IMG/VR virus record: IMGVR_UViG_3300025141_000151
Span: 1 to 49,947 of that record
DNA: 49,947 bases
Source: a virus
Reading direction: 5' to 3' (one strand)
The translations under genes and the position numbers were made by a program. Position 1 is the first letter of the stretch; each line of letters begins with the position of its first letter. The notes under the pieces are model-generated. The model was not told the origin of the DNA and did no database searches. It saw nothing but the letters and a program-made list of their open reading frames with translations. Below are positions 1 to 7,573 of the stretch, one piece after another.

Positions 1-2
1 GT

Positions 3-335
3 ACCGGACCGATTTATGCGCAGATGAACGGTGGAAGTGCTACTCTCTTGCGCACTGACCGTCCGACTGATGCCATTCTGGCTGATGATGCCCTCCTGGG
101 TATCGGCCCGGTTGGTGACTTCAGTTTTGCGTTCCATCGGGATGTGCTGACTTTCGTTAGTCGTCCCCTCGCGAAGGATCCGGATGCCAATATGGCCGTC
201 TTGGACCATAACGGACTGGCTCTCCGTGTTGAGTTGAGTCGTGATTCCGTTGGACAAGGTAAGCGGGTAACCGTTGACCTTCTGTACGGGATTAAGGTCC
301 TGGACACCAATCTCGGATTCCTGCTCTACAGCTAA
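3..335 (+). CDS. Major capsid protein, C-terminal part (gene cut by window edge)
   Basis: The frame is open from the first bases, so this is the 3' end of a longer gene. The last ~110 residues contain 'GDFSFAFHRDVLTFVSRPLA', a glycine/arginine strand 'GLALRVELSRD' and the ending 'VTVDLLYGIKVLDTNLGFLL'. This resembles the C-terminal axial domain of P22-coat-like or HK97-fold capsid proteins, which commonly end in a LYG-K-L-P-LG-type segment. The following genes are neck and tail completion genes, the usual order after a capsid gene. An internal ATG at 24 is probably not the start. The family call is from pattern recognition and has no database support here. Confidence 0.7.
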   Translation, partial: TGPIYAQMNGGSATLLRTDRPTDAILADDALLGIGPVGDFSFAFHRDVLTFVSRPLAKDPDANMAVLDHNGLALRVELSRDSVGQGKRVTVDLLYGIKVLDTNLGFLLYS

Positions 336-341
336 AGGCCC

Positions 342-367
342 GGCGGGTGGGGTAACTCCCACCCGCC
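342..367. terminator. Perfect 10-bp hairpin after the capsid gene
   Basis: Arms GGCGGGTGGG (342-351) and CCCACCCGCC (358-367) enclose the 6-nt loop GTAACT. It sits 7 nt after the capsid stop and just before the next start. Only a weak T tract follows (TTACCTGATT), so it may be an attenuator or 3'-end stabiliser that keeps capsid mRNA more abundant than downstream messages, and not a full terminator. Confidence 0.6.
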
Positions 368-377
368 TTACCTGATT

Positions 378-797
378 ATGGTTACATCACGAGCTAAACA
401 GACTAGGAAGGTGCTCTACAGGCTGAAACGCCTATTAGGTGAACCTATCACTGTGCGTAATCGGGTAATTCACGATGTCGCTCTCGACACTGGGTTAGTA
501 ACTGAGAATTTCGTAGGATATCACGTTCGTCGAGCAATCGTATTGGATGTAAGCATTGGGCTTAAGTTCAGTTTTGATCTGGCCTACATTGCATCTGGTA
601 AGAATTTTACCTACGGAGCTAATTACAGTGTTGGTGAGCGGAATTTGCTCATTGATGCCAAGGATGTGACAGGCGACTTGACCGTCACTTCTGAGGTCGT
701 AATCAATGATAAGGTGTATCAGGTGAAATCTACACCTAACTACGTTGAGTCACTACTTTACGCAGTGACGATCTCACTACTAGGGAGTGAGGAATGA
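378..797 (+). CDS. Putative head-completion / neck protein
   Basis: 139 residues, basic at the N-terminus, with no recognised catalytic motif. It lies directly between the capsid gene and the tail terminator/tube genes, where siphophages encode head-tail connector or head-closure proteins. The C-terminal stretch with 'VYQVKSTPNYVESLLYAVTI' is mostly beta/hydrophobic, as in small connector proteins. ATG start at 378; the stop overlaps the next start (ATGA-type, 794-797), so the two are translationally coupled. The role is inferred from position only. Confidence 0.5.
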   Translation: MVTSRAKQTRKVLYRLKRLLGEPITVRNRVIHDVALDTGLVTENFVGYHVRRAIVLDVSIGLKFSFDLAYIASGKNFTYGANYSVGERNLLIDAKDVTGDLTVTSEVVINDKVYQVKSTPNYVESLLYAVTISLLGSEE

Positions 798-1306
798 GCA
801 CCAAACGATACTGGGATAAATGGATAACTGCCTCAGTTTATAAGCACTTTAATGATAACATCACGACGGTGCCTATCTTCTTTACACACGTTTTCGCTGA
901 GACAGCCAGTGCCCTAGGACACAGTATCGTCAGCAAGAAACAGGATGAAGCGGAACTGCTGGAAGTGAGAATGGATGGTCCATGGTTGTACGTAGAAGGA
1001 AAGACGGACTGGACGGCGCGAGTGGAATTGAATATCCTGGTTCAGCGCAACCTACGTGGCAGTAACATCTATCGTTTCAACGAATTACTTGGTCTGGTGA
1101 CAGACAATATGACGAAAGTACCTGTATACAAATATGGTTCCGAGACAGCAGATGATGAAACATTCGTTGGCTGTTTAACCATATCTGGAACAGGGCGGAG
1201 AGGTAGCGGCATCGAAATCAATAAGTTTGGTCGTATTGACAAGACAATACCCTTGGTACAAGGGACTGTTGAAGCTCATTACGAGATCACGTTGGAGGAA
1301 ACCTAA
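794..1306 (+). CDS. Putative tail terminator / tail completion protein
   Basis: 170 residues beginning 'MSTKRYWDKWITASVYKHFN', followed by alternating strands ('GPWLYVEGKTDWTARVELNI'). The place between the neck gene and the tail tube gene is that of tail-terminator (gpU-like) proteins, which cap the tube and join it to the head. It overlaps both neighbours by a few bases (ATG at 794; TAATG junction at 1304-1308). No signature motif was recognised, so the assignment rests on synteny and size. Confidence 0.45.
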   Translation: MSTKRYWDKWITASVYKHFNDNITTVPIFFTHVFAETASALGHSIVSKKQDEAELLEVRMDGPWLYVEGKTDWTARVELNILVQRNLRGSNIYRFNELLGLVTDNMTKVPVYKYGSETADDETFVGCLTISGTGRRGSGIEINKFGRIDKTIPLVQGTVEAHYEITLEET

Positions 1307-1740
1307 TGTCTACGCGCGTAGATTTGAGAGATGCAACCCTGACGATTGGTGGCGTAACCGCCAAGATTGCTGATGGTACTCTTACCATCGAGCAAGCTCG
1401 GAATATCGAGTATGTACTCGATAGACGGCAGTTGGATGATGTGCGACAAGGGGACGATGTGCCCTTGACCGTGGATATGTCCATTCGTTGGCTGTACTCG
1501 AACGGTAGTTTGCGTACGGCAATTGATGGTAATGGTGGTGAGACCTCCTCGGACTCATCGCCCTGCCGACCGTATGCCTGCGATCTAGTCTTGGCCCTTG
1601 ATCCTAGTTGTTCTAGCTTGGGTCAGAGTGTGGAGATCAGCGATTTCAGGTATGAAAACATCACTTTCGATGCGCCCAACGGAGTGATGCGAGTACGAGG
1701 TCGGGCGAATGTGACGACGCCAGTATTTGGTAGTGAGTAA
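1306..1740 (+). CDS. Major tail tube protein
   Basis: 144 residues. The central segment 'TIEQARNIEYVLDRRQLDDV' followed by 'RQGDDVPLTVDMSIRW' matches the pattern of a common siphophage tail tube family (N-IEY-LDRG-LD-VR-GDE-P--V). The end 'ENITFDAPNGVMRVRGRANV' is a typical closing beta-hairpin. The gene precedes the chaperone and tape measure genes, as tube genes do. A strong double hairpin follows the stop, consistent with high expression of this one cistron. About 144 residues is within the usual tube protein range. Confidence 0.75.
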   Translation: MSTRVDLRDATLTIGGVTAKIADGTLTIEQARNIEYVLDRRQLDDVRQGDDVPLTVDMSIRWLYSNGSLRTAIDGNGGETSSDSSPCRPYACDLVLALDPSCSSLGQSVEISDFRYENITFDAPNGVMRVRGRANVTTPVFGSE

Positions 1741-1742
1741 TG

Positions 1743-1794
1743 ACCACCCTATTTTAGGGTGGTGTACATCCCCGCCCTCGTAATGAGGGCGGGG
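1743..1794. terminator. Tandem hairpins after the tail tube gene
   Basis: Two adjacent perfect stem-loops: ACCACCCTA/TAGGGTGGT (1743-1763, 3-nt loop) and CCCCGCCCTC/GAGGGCGGGG (1770-1794, 5-nt loop GTAAT). There is no T tract after the second arm (CCTTAACAGG). They probably act as a partial terminator or mRNA 3' protection, lowering expression of the chaperone and tape measure genes relative to the tube gene. Confidence 0.7.
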
Positions 1795-1822
1795 CCTTAA
1801 CAGGAACCCAGCGGAAGGACGA

Positions 1823-2359
1823 ATGATGAAATTCAAGGGCAAGGCAGTAACTAAAGCAGATCCGGTGATTGTGGTGATCCCTAAGGGTGATGATCACATC
1901 GTATTCACGTGTAAGCCAGTCGAGGACTATAAGCCGTTCGACGCGCTCTGCCCTGAACCGGTTGAACAAGTGTTTAAGCGACCAAACGGGGAGATTGTGG
2001 AAGGGGCTGATCCGAATTACGAGAAGGCAAATGGGGATTGGTTCCTTCGTAAGTTCAACTATATGTTCTATCAGTCTATTCAAGGTGACGGGATTGAATT
2101 CGAGACAGTTGACGCTAACAAACCAGACACTTGGGAGAATGCAGAACAGGAACTGCGTGATAATGGCTTCTCCTCGCTTGAAGTGAGTAAGCTCATCACA
2201 GCTTGTCAGACTGCGAACGGTCTGAATAATGATGCAATACAGGCGGCAACAGACTCTTTTTTAGCTTCTCGGCGGGAGGGGTCAAAGCTGAGCCCGTCAT
2301 CCCAGACTACCGATCAACCCGCTACTGCATCTGGCGAGTCTGCGAAAGATGGGGAATGA
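1823..2359 (+). CDS. Tail assembly chaperone (gpG-like, zero-frame product)
   Basis: 178 residues; starts 'MMKFKGKAVTKADPVIVVIP' after the RBS GAAGGACGA. It lies between the tail tube and tape measure, the canonical place for lambda gpG-type chaperones, which bind the tape measure during tail assembly. The 3' part carries a T_TTT_TTA heptamer in X_XXY_YYZ register (2257-2263). The -1 frame is open from there to 2493, so a longer gpGT-like product is expected. The zero-frame tail (SPSSQTTDQPATASGESAKD) is low-complexity, as is common for the short form. Confidence 0.75.
   Translation: MMKFKGKAVTKADPVIVVIPKGDDHIVFTCKPVEDYKPFDALCPEPVEQVFKRPNGEIVEGADPNYEKANGDWFLRKFNYMFYQSIQGDGIEFETVDANKPDTWENAEQELRDNGFSSLEVSKLITACQTANGLNNDAIQAATDSFLASRREGSKLSPSSQTTDQPATASGESAKDGE
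2257..2263 (+). promoter_or_regulatory. Programmed -1 ribosomal frameshift site (slippery heptamer)
   Basis: TTTTTTA in zero-frame register T TTT TTA (codons TTT at 2258, TTA at 2261). This is a canonical -1 slippery sequence. The -1 frame continues without a stop for 76 codons, past the zero-frame stop at 2357-2359. GC-rich sequence just downstream (TTCTCGGCGGGAGGGG) could provide a pausing structure. Position within the gene and the phage context agree with the conserved tail-chaperone frameshift. Confidence 0.8.
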
Positions 2360-2493
2360 GGCCTCCCGCGGTCAGTGAAGAATGGGCCAACATACCGGGT
2401 TTCGTTCAGGCTTCTTTAATAGCTTACGAGAATTTAAGGCAACTAGAAGATGCCAACGAGCGCAGCGCCCTTATTCAAGCTGGCCAACATTGA
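2263..2493 (+). CDS. Tail assembly chaperone, -1 frame T-domain
   Basis: Codons read after the -1 slip at 2257-2263 give a 76-residue extension containing 'RSTRYCIWRVCERWGMRPPA' and 'VSEEWANIPGFVQASLIAYE', a helical, W/P-rich domain like the gpT part of gpGT fusions, which recruits tail tube subunits to the tape measure. The fusion would be about 223 residues. An in-frame ATG at 2356 overlaps the zero-frame stop (ATGA), so independent translation of a 45-residue piece is an alternative, but the slippery site makes the fusion more likely. Confidence 0.7.
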   Translation, partial: SFSAGGVKAEPVIPDYRSTRYCIWRVCERWGMRPPAVSEEWANIPGFVQASLIAYENLRQLEDANERSALIQAGQH

Positions 2494-2971
2494 TAAATTT
2501 GCTACTGGGCCGGCAACTGCCCAGCAGCAATTAGCAATCAAACGATTCTGGCGTTTGGCTATACGGGAATTCGTCCGTGTAGCCATTCGCCACGTTAACT
2601 GGCAAACTGGGATGACTAGAGGCTCATTTATACCATTAGCAACAGCCGTACAGGCTAAGACTGCTATACAAGGTGTTTTGTCAGGCACATCCTTATCTGG
2701 CAAACGTTACTGGCACATTGGTTCTCCTTTTCACAAACAGCCCCAAACAAGAACCCTAGGTGAGCGGGCAGGACAGGATGCTTATAATATAGGTTGGGGT
2801 TCACCAACTAAATTGCATCTCACCTTTGAGTTTAGGATTAGTACAATCCAGCATCAGGTGCACGAGAGTCTGTGGCAGAGTTTGGATGCTGGGATAGAGG
2901 CAATGGAAGCCTTCATTGACATGAATAGTCCTGCGGGATTAGATGATACATTTGGGAGCTTTTGGGTGTAA
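2450..2971 (+). CDS. Hypothetical tail-associated protein before the tape measure
   Basis: 173 residues; starts at ATG 2450 within the end of the chaperone T-domain (44-nt overlap, different frame), with a weak AAGG 10 nt upstream. It contains a basic 'KRFWRLAIREFVRVAIRHV' helix and 'NWQTGMTRGSFIPLA', reminiscent of small gp10-like tail completion proteins that carry G-(M/L)-R-S near a helix, but I cannot assign a family. Its position suggests a minor virion or assembly protein. It ends 2 nt before the tape measure ATG. Confidence 0.55.
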   Translation: MPTSAAPLFKLANIDKFATGPATAQQQLAIKRFWRLAIREFVRVAIRHVNWQTGMTRGSFIPLATAVQAKTAIQGVLSGTSLSGKRYWHIGSPFHKQPQTRTLGERAGQDAYNIGWGSPTKLHLTFEFRISTIQHQVHESLWQSLDAGIEAMEAFIDMNSPAGLDDTFGSFWV

Positions 2972-2973
2972 AT

Positions 2974-5900
2974 ATGCCAAACGAAAAAGAACTTAAATGG
3001 ATCTTAGATTCCACACAGCCGCAGTTGTCGCTGGAGAATCTGGGGAAAGTATTTCGTACCTTCCAGGATAGTGGGGAAAAGGCCGCTGAAGCATTCATTA
3101 ACTTTTCCCGTAAGGGGAATGTTACTACTGCAACCCTAAAAAAGATTGATGAGCAGGGTAGGACTACTACTAAAACTCTCCAAGCAATGGGCGATGGTTG
3201 GGTACAGGTTGCTGCTAAAACTGATAGAGCAGTTGAAGCCTTTCAGCGATTTAATACTGCACAAGAGGCGGCAAGGCAAGTTGGTACCCTTGGCACTTTG
3301 GCTGGACAAAGCAGTGATTCAATTGCGGCGACAATAAGTGCTCGTGAGCTAGTTGATCAAGCGGGAATCAAATACAGAAAATATAGGGCTCAGGCTGATG
3401 CGAATATAGCTGGTGTCCAAGAATTACAAACGGCTGAAATTAACGCAACGAAAGCAGAATTAGAAGCTGAGCGAATATCAACCAGACAAAAGTTAGACAA
3501 TAGGCATAACTTACGGGAGCTGAATAGGTTAGGCCATAAAGAGGCTTTACAGCAGAATGAACAGCGAACACAAGCTAGTCAAATAGCAGCGCAACATGAG
3601 CGGGATAATACGAGGAATAATGCATCATTAGAACGTGCACAATTTGCAAAAACTCAACAAGAGATAAAGGCTGCTGATTTCCAGCGTTTTATAGCTCGTA
3701 AAAATGCTGCTGAAGTGGCCAGAGTAACTAAAAGCCGACAGGTAGCGGATGCTATAGCCGATCAGAAAAAAATTGAAGATCAATTGGATGAGAGTAAACG
3801 CCAAGCAGCAACAAATGCCAGGCAAGCTGCACTTAATCAAAATGTCCAACTTCGAAAAAATCGAAATCTACGGGTGCAAGCTAATAGAGAGGCAGCAGAA
3901 GGGATTAAACGCGTTCGTATTGAGCAAATGCGGGCCAATTCAATGGCTACTAAGTTCAGTCAGACTTGGTCTAATATTGGTAGGATAGTCAAGGTCTCCC
4001 TTATCCATCGAGCTATCTTTGCCTTAACCAGAGGGATAGCTGAGGGAGTTAAGGGTGCGGTGGAGCTACAGAAGCGTATTGCTGAGATAAGAACTATATC
4101 CCAGGGCCAGCCTATAATGGTGCCTGGTTGGATTGAGGGACTAAGGGCAATATCTGATACTAGTGGTCAGGATATAGGTGCAGTTACGGAAGGTGCGTAT
4201 CAAGCTCTCAGTAACCAAATTACACAGGGTGTCGATACATTTGGATTTCTTCAAGAGGCAGCTAAATTCGCAAATGTGGCTGTTACTACAGTCGACCAAT
4301 CAGTCAACCTACTTACTGCATCATTGAATGCTTTTGGGCGGACTTCTGGTTCTGCAGGAAAAACAGCGGCACAGTTGTTTAAGACAATTGAGTTGGGTCG
4401 GTTACGTGCTGATGATATGGCCAATTCTTTTGGGCGGATCGCTGTCCTTGCCAACCAACTAGGTATTGCTAATACTGAACTACTTGCCTCGATTAGTACA
4501 CTTACTATCCAGGGTATGAAATACAACGAGGTAGCTACACAGTTACGCGGTTTGATGATTTCTCTTATTAAGCCCACCAAGGACATGCCTAAATTTTTGG
4601 CCAGTATGGGTGTTGAAACAGGTGAGGCAGCTATTGCAATTGATGGGCTTTGGGGTGTAATGTCTAAATTGCAGGATTTCACTAAAGGTAGTGCGAGCGA
4701 ATTAGCTAAATTAGTACCGCGTATCCGTGGTATCACGGGTGCCGCTGGATTGAGTGGACGAGGATTGCGACAGTATCTTGAGAACTGGAAAGAGATTTCA
4801 TCGGCCCAAGAGGACTATGGTAAGGCTGCTGAGATTATTTTGAATAATGTGGGTAAGCGTCTCGAAATTGGAGCAACTCAGCTCAAGAGTTTCTTTCGAG
4901 TAGATATTGCCAATGAGATGCTGATGACGCTAGATAAGCTACCTGGCGGTATTGACAAGGTAGTTGCTAGTTTGCAAGGACTGGTTCGTGTTACTGTGCG
5001 TGGATTAGTTCCAGGTATAGCGGCAGCTCTTATTGGTTTCAAAGGCTTGCAGGCTGCTTTTGTTGCGACTGGTCCAATTATATTATTGGGGCTGACGATT
5101 GATATGCTTTGGACCAAACTGCGTGAAGGCACGGAGATTATCAAAGCCCAGGCCAAATTCTGGCGTGAGTATTATGCCGCTCAATTAACTGCCACTAAAG
5201 AGTTTTCGGCCGCGATTTTGGAGGCTCATAAGGATAGAGTATCACAATTAACGTCCCAGGTAATCTCGGCTAGTGCTGAGCGAGTTAAGGCTCTCAGTGG
5301 ACGGATATCTGAGAGTATTGCGGCTGAGAAAAAGATAACTAATGCGGTAGTTCAGGAGTTTGACGTCCGTAAGAAGGCATTTGATCAGATGGAGGCTGCT
5401 CAACGGAATCTAATTAGTGGTAAACGACAATCATCAGATGCCTTTTTGGATGAAGCAAAGACTGCTCGTGGGGAGCGTATTGATATTCTTGTCGAAGGTC
5501 GTGGTGGCGGTCGTGGCTTTATGGGCCAACAACGGGGTTTCAAGCGGCAATTAACTTATCTTCAGAATGCTCAGAAACAGATAAAGGTAGGTTCTGATGC
5601 TTACTTTGACATACAACGACGTATCCGAGATATCCTGAAGCAGAGAGTGGATGCGGCAATTCAGTTTGCAAAGACAGATAAGAAGGGTAAGAGTAAGAGT
5701 GAGATTAGGGAGATTGAGAGAGCCGAGAGGTCGATCAACACCTTAATTAACCAAAGATTGCGCTTTCTGATTAGACTTGAGAAGCAATCTGTAGCAATGG
5801 CAAAGCAACGAGCAGCAGAGGCTAATGTTGAGGAAGCGCGTTTAATCCGATTTCAAGCTCTTCGGCAGGATTTCACTCTTGCCTTTAAGACAGTCAAGGG

Positions 5901-6846
5901 CGTGGATACTGAAAAGGCTGCTAAGGCTGGTGATGCAGGAACTCTTGCCCAGCAGACAGAGAACCTTAAACAGTTGATTAAAACACAGAAGGCACTTGGT
6001 CTAGATCCTAGTGTCACAGAGAATGCAGTACGCAGTCTCTTCAAAACAATGGAAAATCTATTTGTAAAAGAGGTTGAGTTAACAAAACAACAAACCGGTC
6101 TAAATCTAGAGAAGGATTTGAACGCAGCGGCGGAGGAAAGCGTTAGAAGAATGAATGAGGTCGCTACTACTGGAGCGCAACTGAGTTCTACTTTTGCGGG
6201 GATAACTGCTGATATATTGTTGGCTAAAAAGGAAGCATTTGGACGGGGGTTAGTGCTGCAGAAGGGGGCAAGGGCTGCCGATCGTCCACCTTATCGGCCT
6301 ATTGTGGAAGAGGGTGATCAGGTACTAACCGCCGCGTTACGTGCCTTCAGAGAAGCTCTCGAAACAGGTGGACCACTTGAAAAGAGTCGACAAGCACTCC
6401 TCGAAGCCTCGCAGAATATGTTAAAAATAGCAGATCCGACATTCCTTCAAAGGATGGAGGGGTTACGGGGTCAATTAGAGAGAATGAATCGTATATTGGA
6501 ACAGGACAAACCCTTCCAAATTCTTAAAGGTAAGAGCGCTGTTATCGATGCTGTTCAGACTCTAAGAGTAGCCCAGAAGGCAACTGAGAATATTGATGGA
6601 TTGCAAAGTGTATCTGCTCGCATGATAGACAATGCCCAGATACGCTCAAAGGCTATTGAGAAGCTAACGACGCAATTGGGTGAGATGGTGCTACAAGCAC
6701 AAGGTGGATCAGGTGGTGGGGATACTTACCAGATTGATAATATTACTATTCAGGGAAAAGGATCAGCGAAAAGTACCGCTGATGGGTTAGTTGATGAACT
6801 GCGGCAACGTAAATCAAGAGTGCGGCCGAGGACGGTAACACCATGA
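2974..6846 (+). CDS. Tail tape measure protein
   Basis: About 1290 residues, by far the longest gene, directly after the chaperones. It is largely helical, with long alanine/glutamine/arginine-rich coiled-coil stretches (approx. residues 120-320 and 880-960) and a hydrophobic core region (approx. 670-715, 'GLVPGIAAALIGFKGLQAAF ...') that could insert in the host membrane. The segment around residues 360-620 ('ISDTSGQDIGAVTEGAYQAL', 'GMKYNEVATQLRGLMISLIK') resembles the TP901-type tape measure core. Tape measure length sets tail length; ~1290 residues implies roughly a 190-nm tail by the usual ~1.5 Angstrom per residue rule (inference). ATG 2974 is preferred to the TTG at 2962. Confidence 0.9.
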   Translation: MPNEKELKWILDSTQPQLSLENLGKVFRTFQDSGEKAAEAFINFSRKGNVTTATLKKIDEQGRTTTKTLQAMGDGWVQVAAKTDRAVEAFQRFNTAQEAARQVGTLGTLAGQSSDSIAATISARELVDQAGIKYRKYRAQADANIAGVQELQTAEINATKAELEAERISTRQKLDNRHNLRELNRLGHKEALQQNEQRTQASQIAAQHERDNTRNNASLERAQFAKTQQEIKAADFQRFIARKNAAEVARVTKSRQVADAIADQKKIEDQLDESKRQAATNARQAALNQNVQLRKNRNLRVQANREAAEGIKRVRIEQMRANSMATKFSQTWSNIGRIVKVSLIHRAIFALTRGIAEGVKGAVELQKRIAEIRTISQGQPIMVPGWIEGLRAISDTSGQDIGAVTEGAYQALSNQITQGVDTFGFLQEAAKFANVAVTTVDQSVNLLTASLNAFGRTSGSAGKTAAQLFKTIELGRLRADDMANSFGRIAVLANQLGIANTELLASISTLTIQGMKYNEVATQLRGLMISLIKPTKDMPKFLASMGVETGEAAIAIDGLWGVMSKLQDFTKGSASELAKLVPRIRGITGAAGLSGRGLRQYLENWKEISSAQEDYGKAAEIILNNVGKRLEIGATQLKSFFRVDIANEMLMTLDKLPGGIDKVVASLQGLVRVTVRGLVPGIAAALIGFKGLQAAFVATGPIILLGLTIDMLWTKLREGTEIIKAQAKFWREYYAAQLTATKEFSAAILEAHKDRVSQLTSQVISASAERVKALSGRISESIAAEKKITNAVVQEFDVRKKAFDQMEAAQRNLISGKRQSSDAFLDEAKTARGERIDILVEGRGGGRGFMGQQRGFKRQLTYLQNAQKQIKVGSDAYFDIQRRIRDILKQRVDAAIQFAKTDKKGKSKSEIREIERAERSINTLINQRLRFLIRLEKQSVAMAKQRAAEANVEEARLIRFQALRQDFTLAFKTVKGVDTEKAAKAGDAGTLAQQTENLKQLIKTQKALGLDPSVTENAVRSLFKTMENLFVKEVELTKQQTGLNLEKDLNAAAEESVRRMNEVATTGAQLSSTFAGITADILLAKKEAFGRGLVLQKGARAADRPPYRPIVEEGDQVLTAALRAFREALETGGPLEKSRQALLEASQNMLKIADPTFLQRMEGLRGQLERMNRILEQDKPFQILKGKSAVIDAVQTLRVAQKATENIDGLQSVSARMIDNAQIRSKAIEKLTTQLGEMVLQAQGGSGGGDTYQIDNITIQGKGSAKSTADGLVDELRQRKSRVRPRTVTP

Positions 6847-7214
6847 GCTTCCTAATAGCACAAGGCGCGAATGAGATGCTTCTTAGTGAACCCCAACTCA
6901 TGAACAGGGATATGTTCACTAAGAAGCAGCGTACGATGTTTAATCGTAGTGGACAGAGTTTCGTCGGTGAGCGTGAGTGGGGCTCTAAGATCAAGTATAG
7001 TCTCTCTTTCAATCAGAAGCTACGGGATAGTGTGCTGACGATGGATGGGCTAGTTACGTTCTTCAATACAGTGCTCGGTCAGACACTAACGATCACGTCA
7101 GCAGCCCTTACTTATCTAACGAGTGGTTATATACTGGTGCCACCGACAGTTAGAGACGCTGGTGTGTCTGAGGGGTGTAACTGGGCCACTTTTGACCTGG
7201 AGATCTGGCAATAA
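6843..7214 (+). CDS. Minor tail protein, distal-tail-type position
   Basis: 123 residues, overlapping the tape measure stop by ATGA. Beta-rich with 'REWGSKIKYSLSFNQKLRDS' and an ending 'NWATFDLEIWQ', typical of small proteins encoded between tape measure and hub that build the distal tail ring. The last codon overlaps the next start (7214). No catalytic motifs. The function is assigned by position. Confidence 0.55.
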   Translation: MSFLIAQGANEMLLSEPQLMNRDMFTKKQRTMFNRSGQSFVGEREWGSKIKYSLSFNQKLRDSVLTMDGLVTFFNTVLGQTLTITSAALTYLTSGYILVPPTVRDAGVSEGCNWATFDLEIWQ

Positions 7215-7573
7215 TGGTCACCTTCACAGGGTATAAAAGTGGGGATACGGTCTCAGTTGACCTACCCAATCCACAGGATGATAGCCGTAATGAGGACAGT
7301 GTTGCGGTATTTCAGAAAGCCGAGGATGACACGCAATTCTCATATATCAGAACAGGTGGGTATGTTATTTTTAATCTGAGATTTAACAATTTAACTGAAA
7401 CGGAATGGGATGATCTGTGGGATGTGTGGCGTGCCGCCGCCGCGCAGGATCAAGTGAATTATACTGATCAATTTAGCACAGTTTATAGCGGCCACTTTCT
7501 CAATGATGAGATCGAGCGCGAATACATTGATAACTGCAATTCATTCGTGAGCATACAGTTTAAGGGTGTATAA
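7214..7573 (+). CDS. Minor tail protein
   Basis: 119 residues; ATG overlaps the previous stop (TAATG). Segments 'FNLRFNNLTETEWDDLWDVW' and 'FVSIQFKGV' alternate strands and a helix, like small tail-tip adaptor proteins. It sits between another small tail gene and the large hub gene, with 1-nt overlaps on both sides, so the three are probably made together for the tail tip. Family not recognised. Confidence 0.5.
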   Translation: MVTFTGYKSGDTVSVDLPNPQDDSRNEDSVAVFQKAEDDTQFSYIRTGGYVIFNLRFNNLTETEWDDLWDVWRAAAAQDQVNYTDQFSTVYSGHFLNDEIEREYIDNCNSFVSIQFKGV

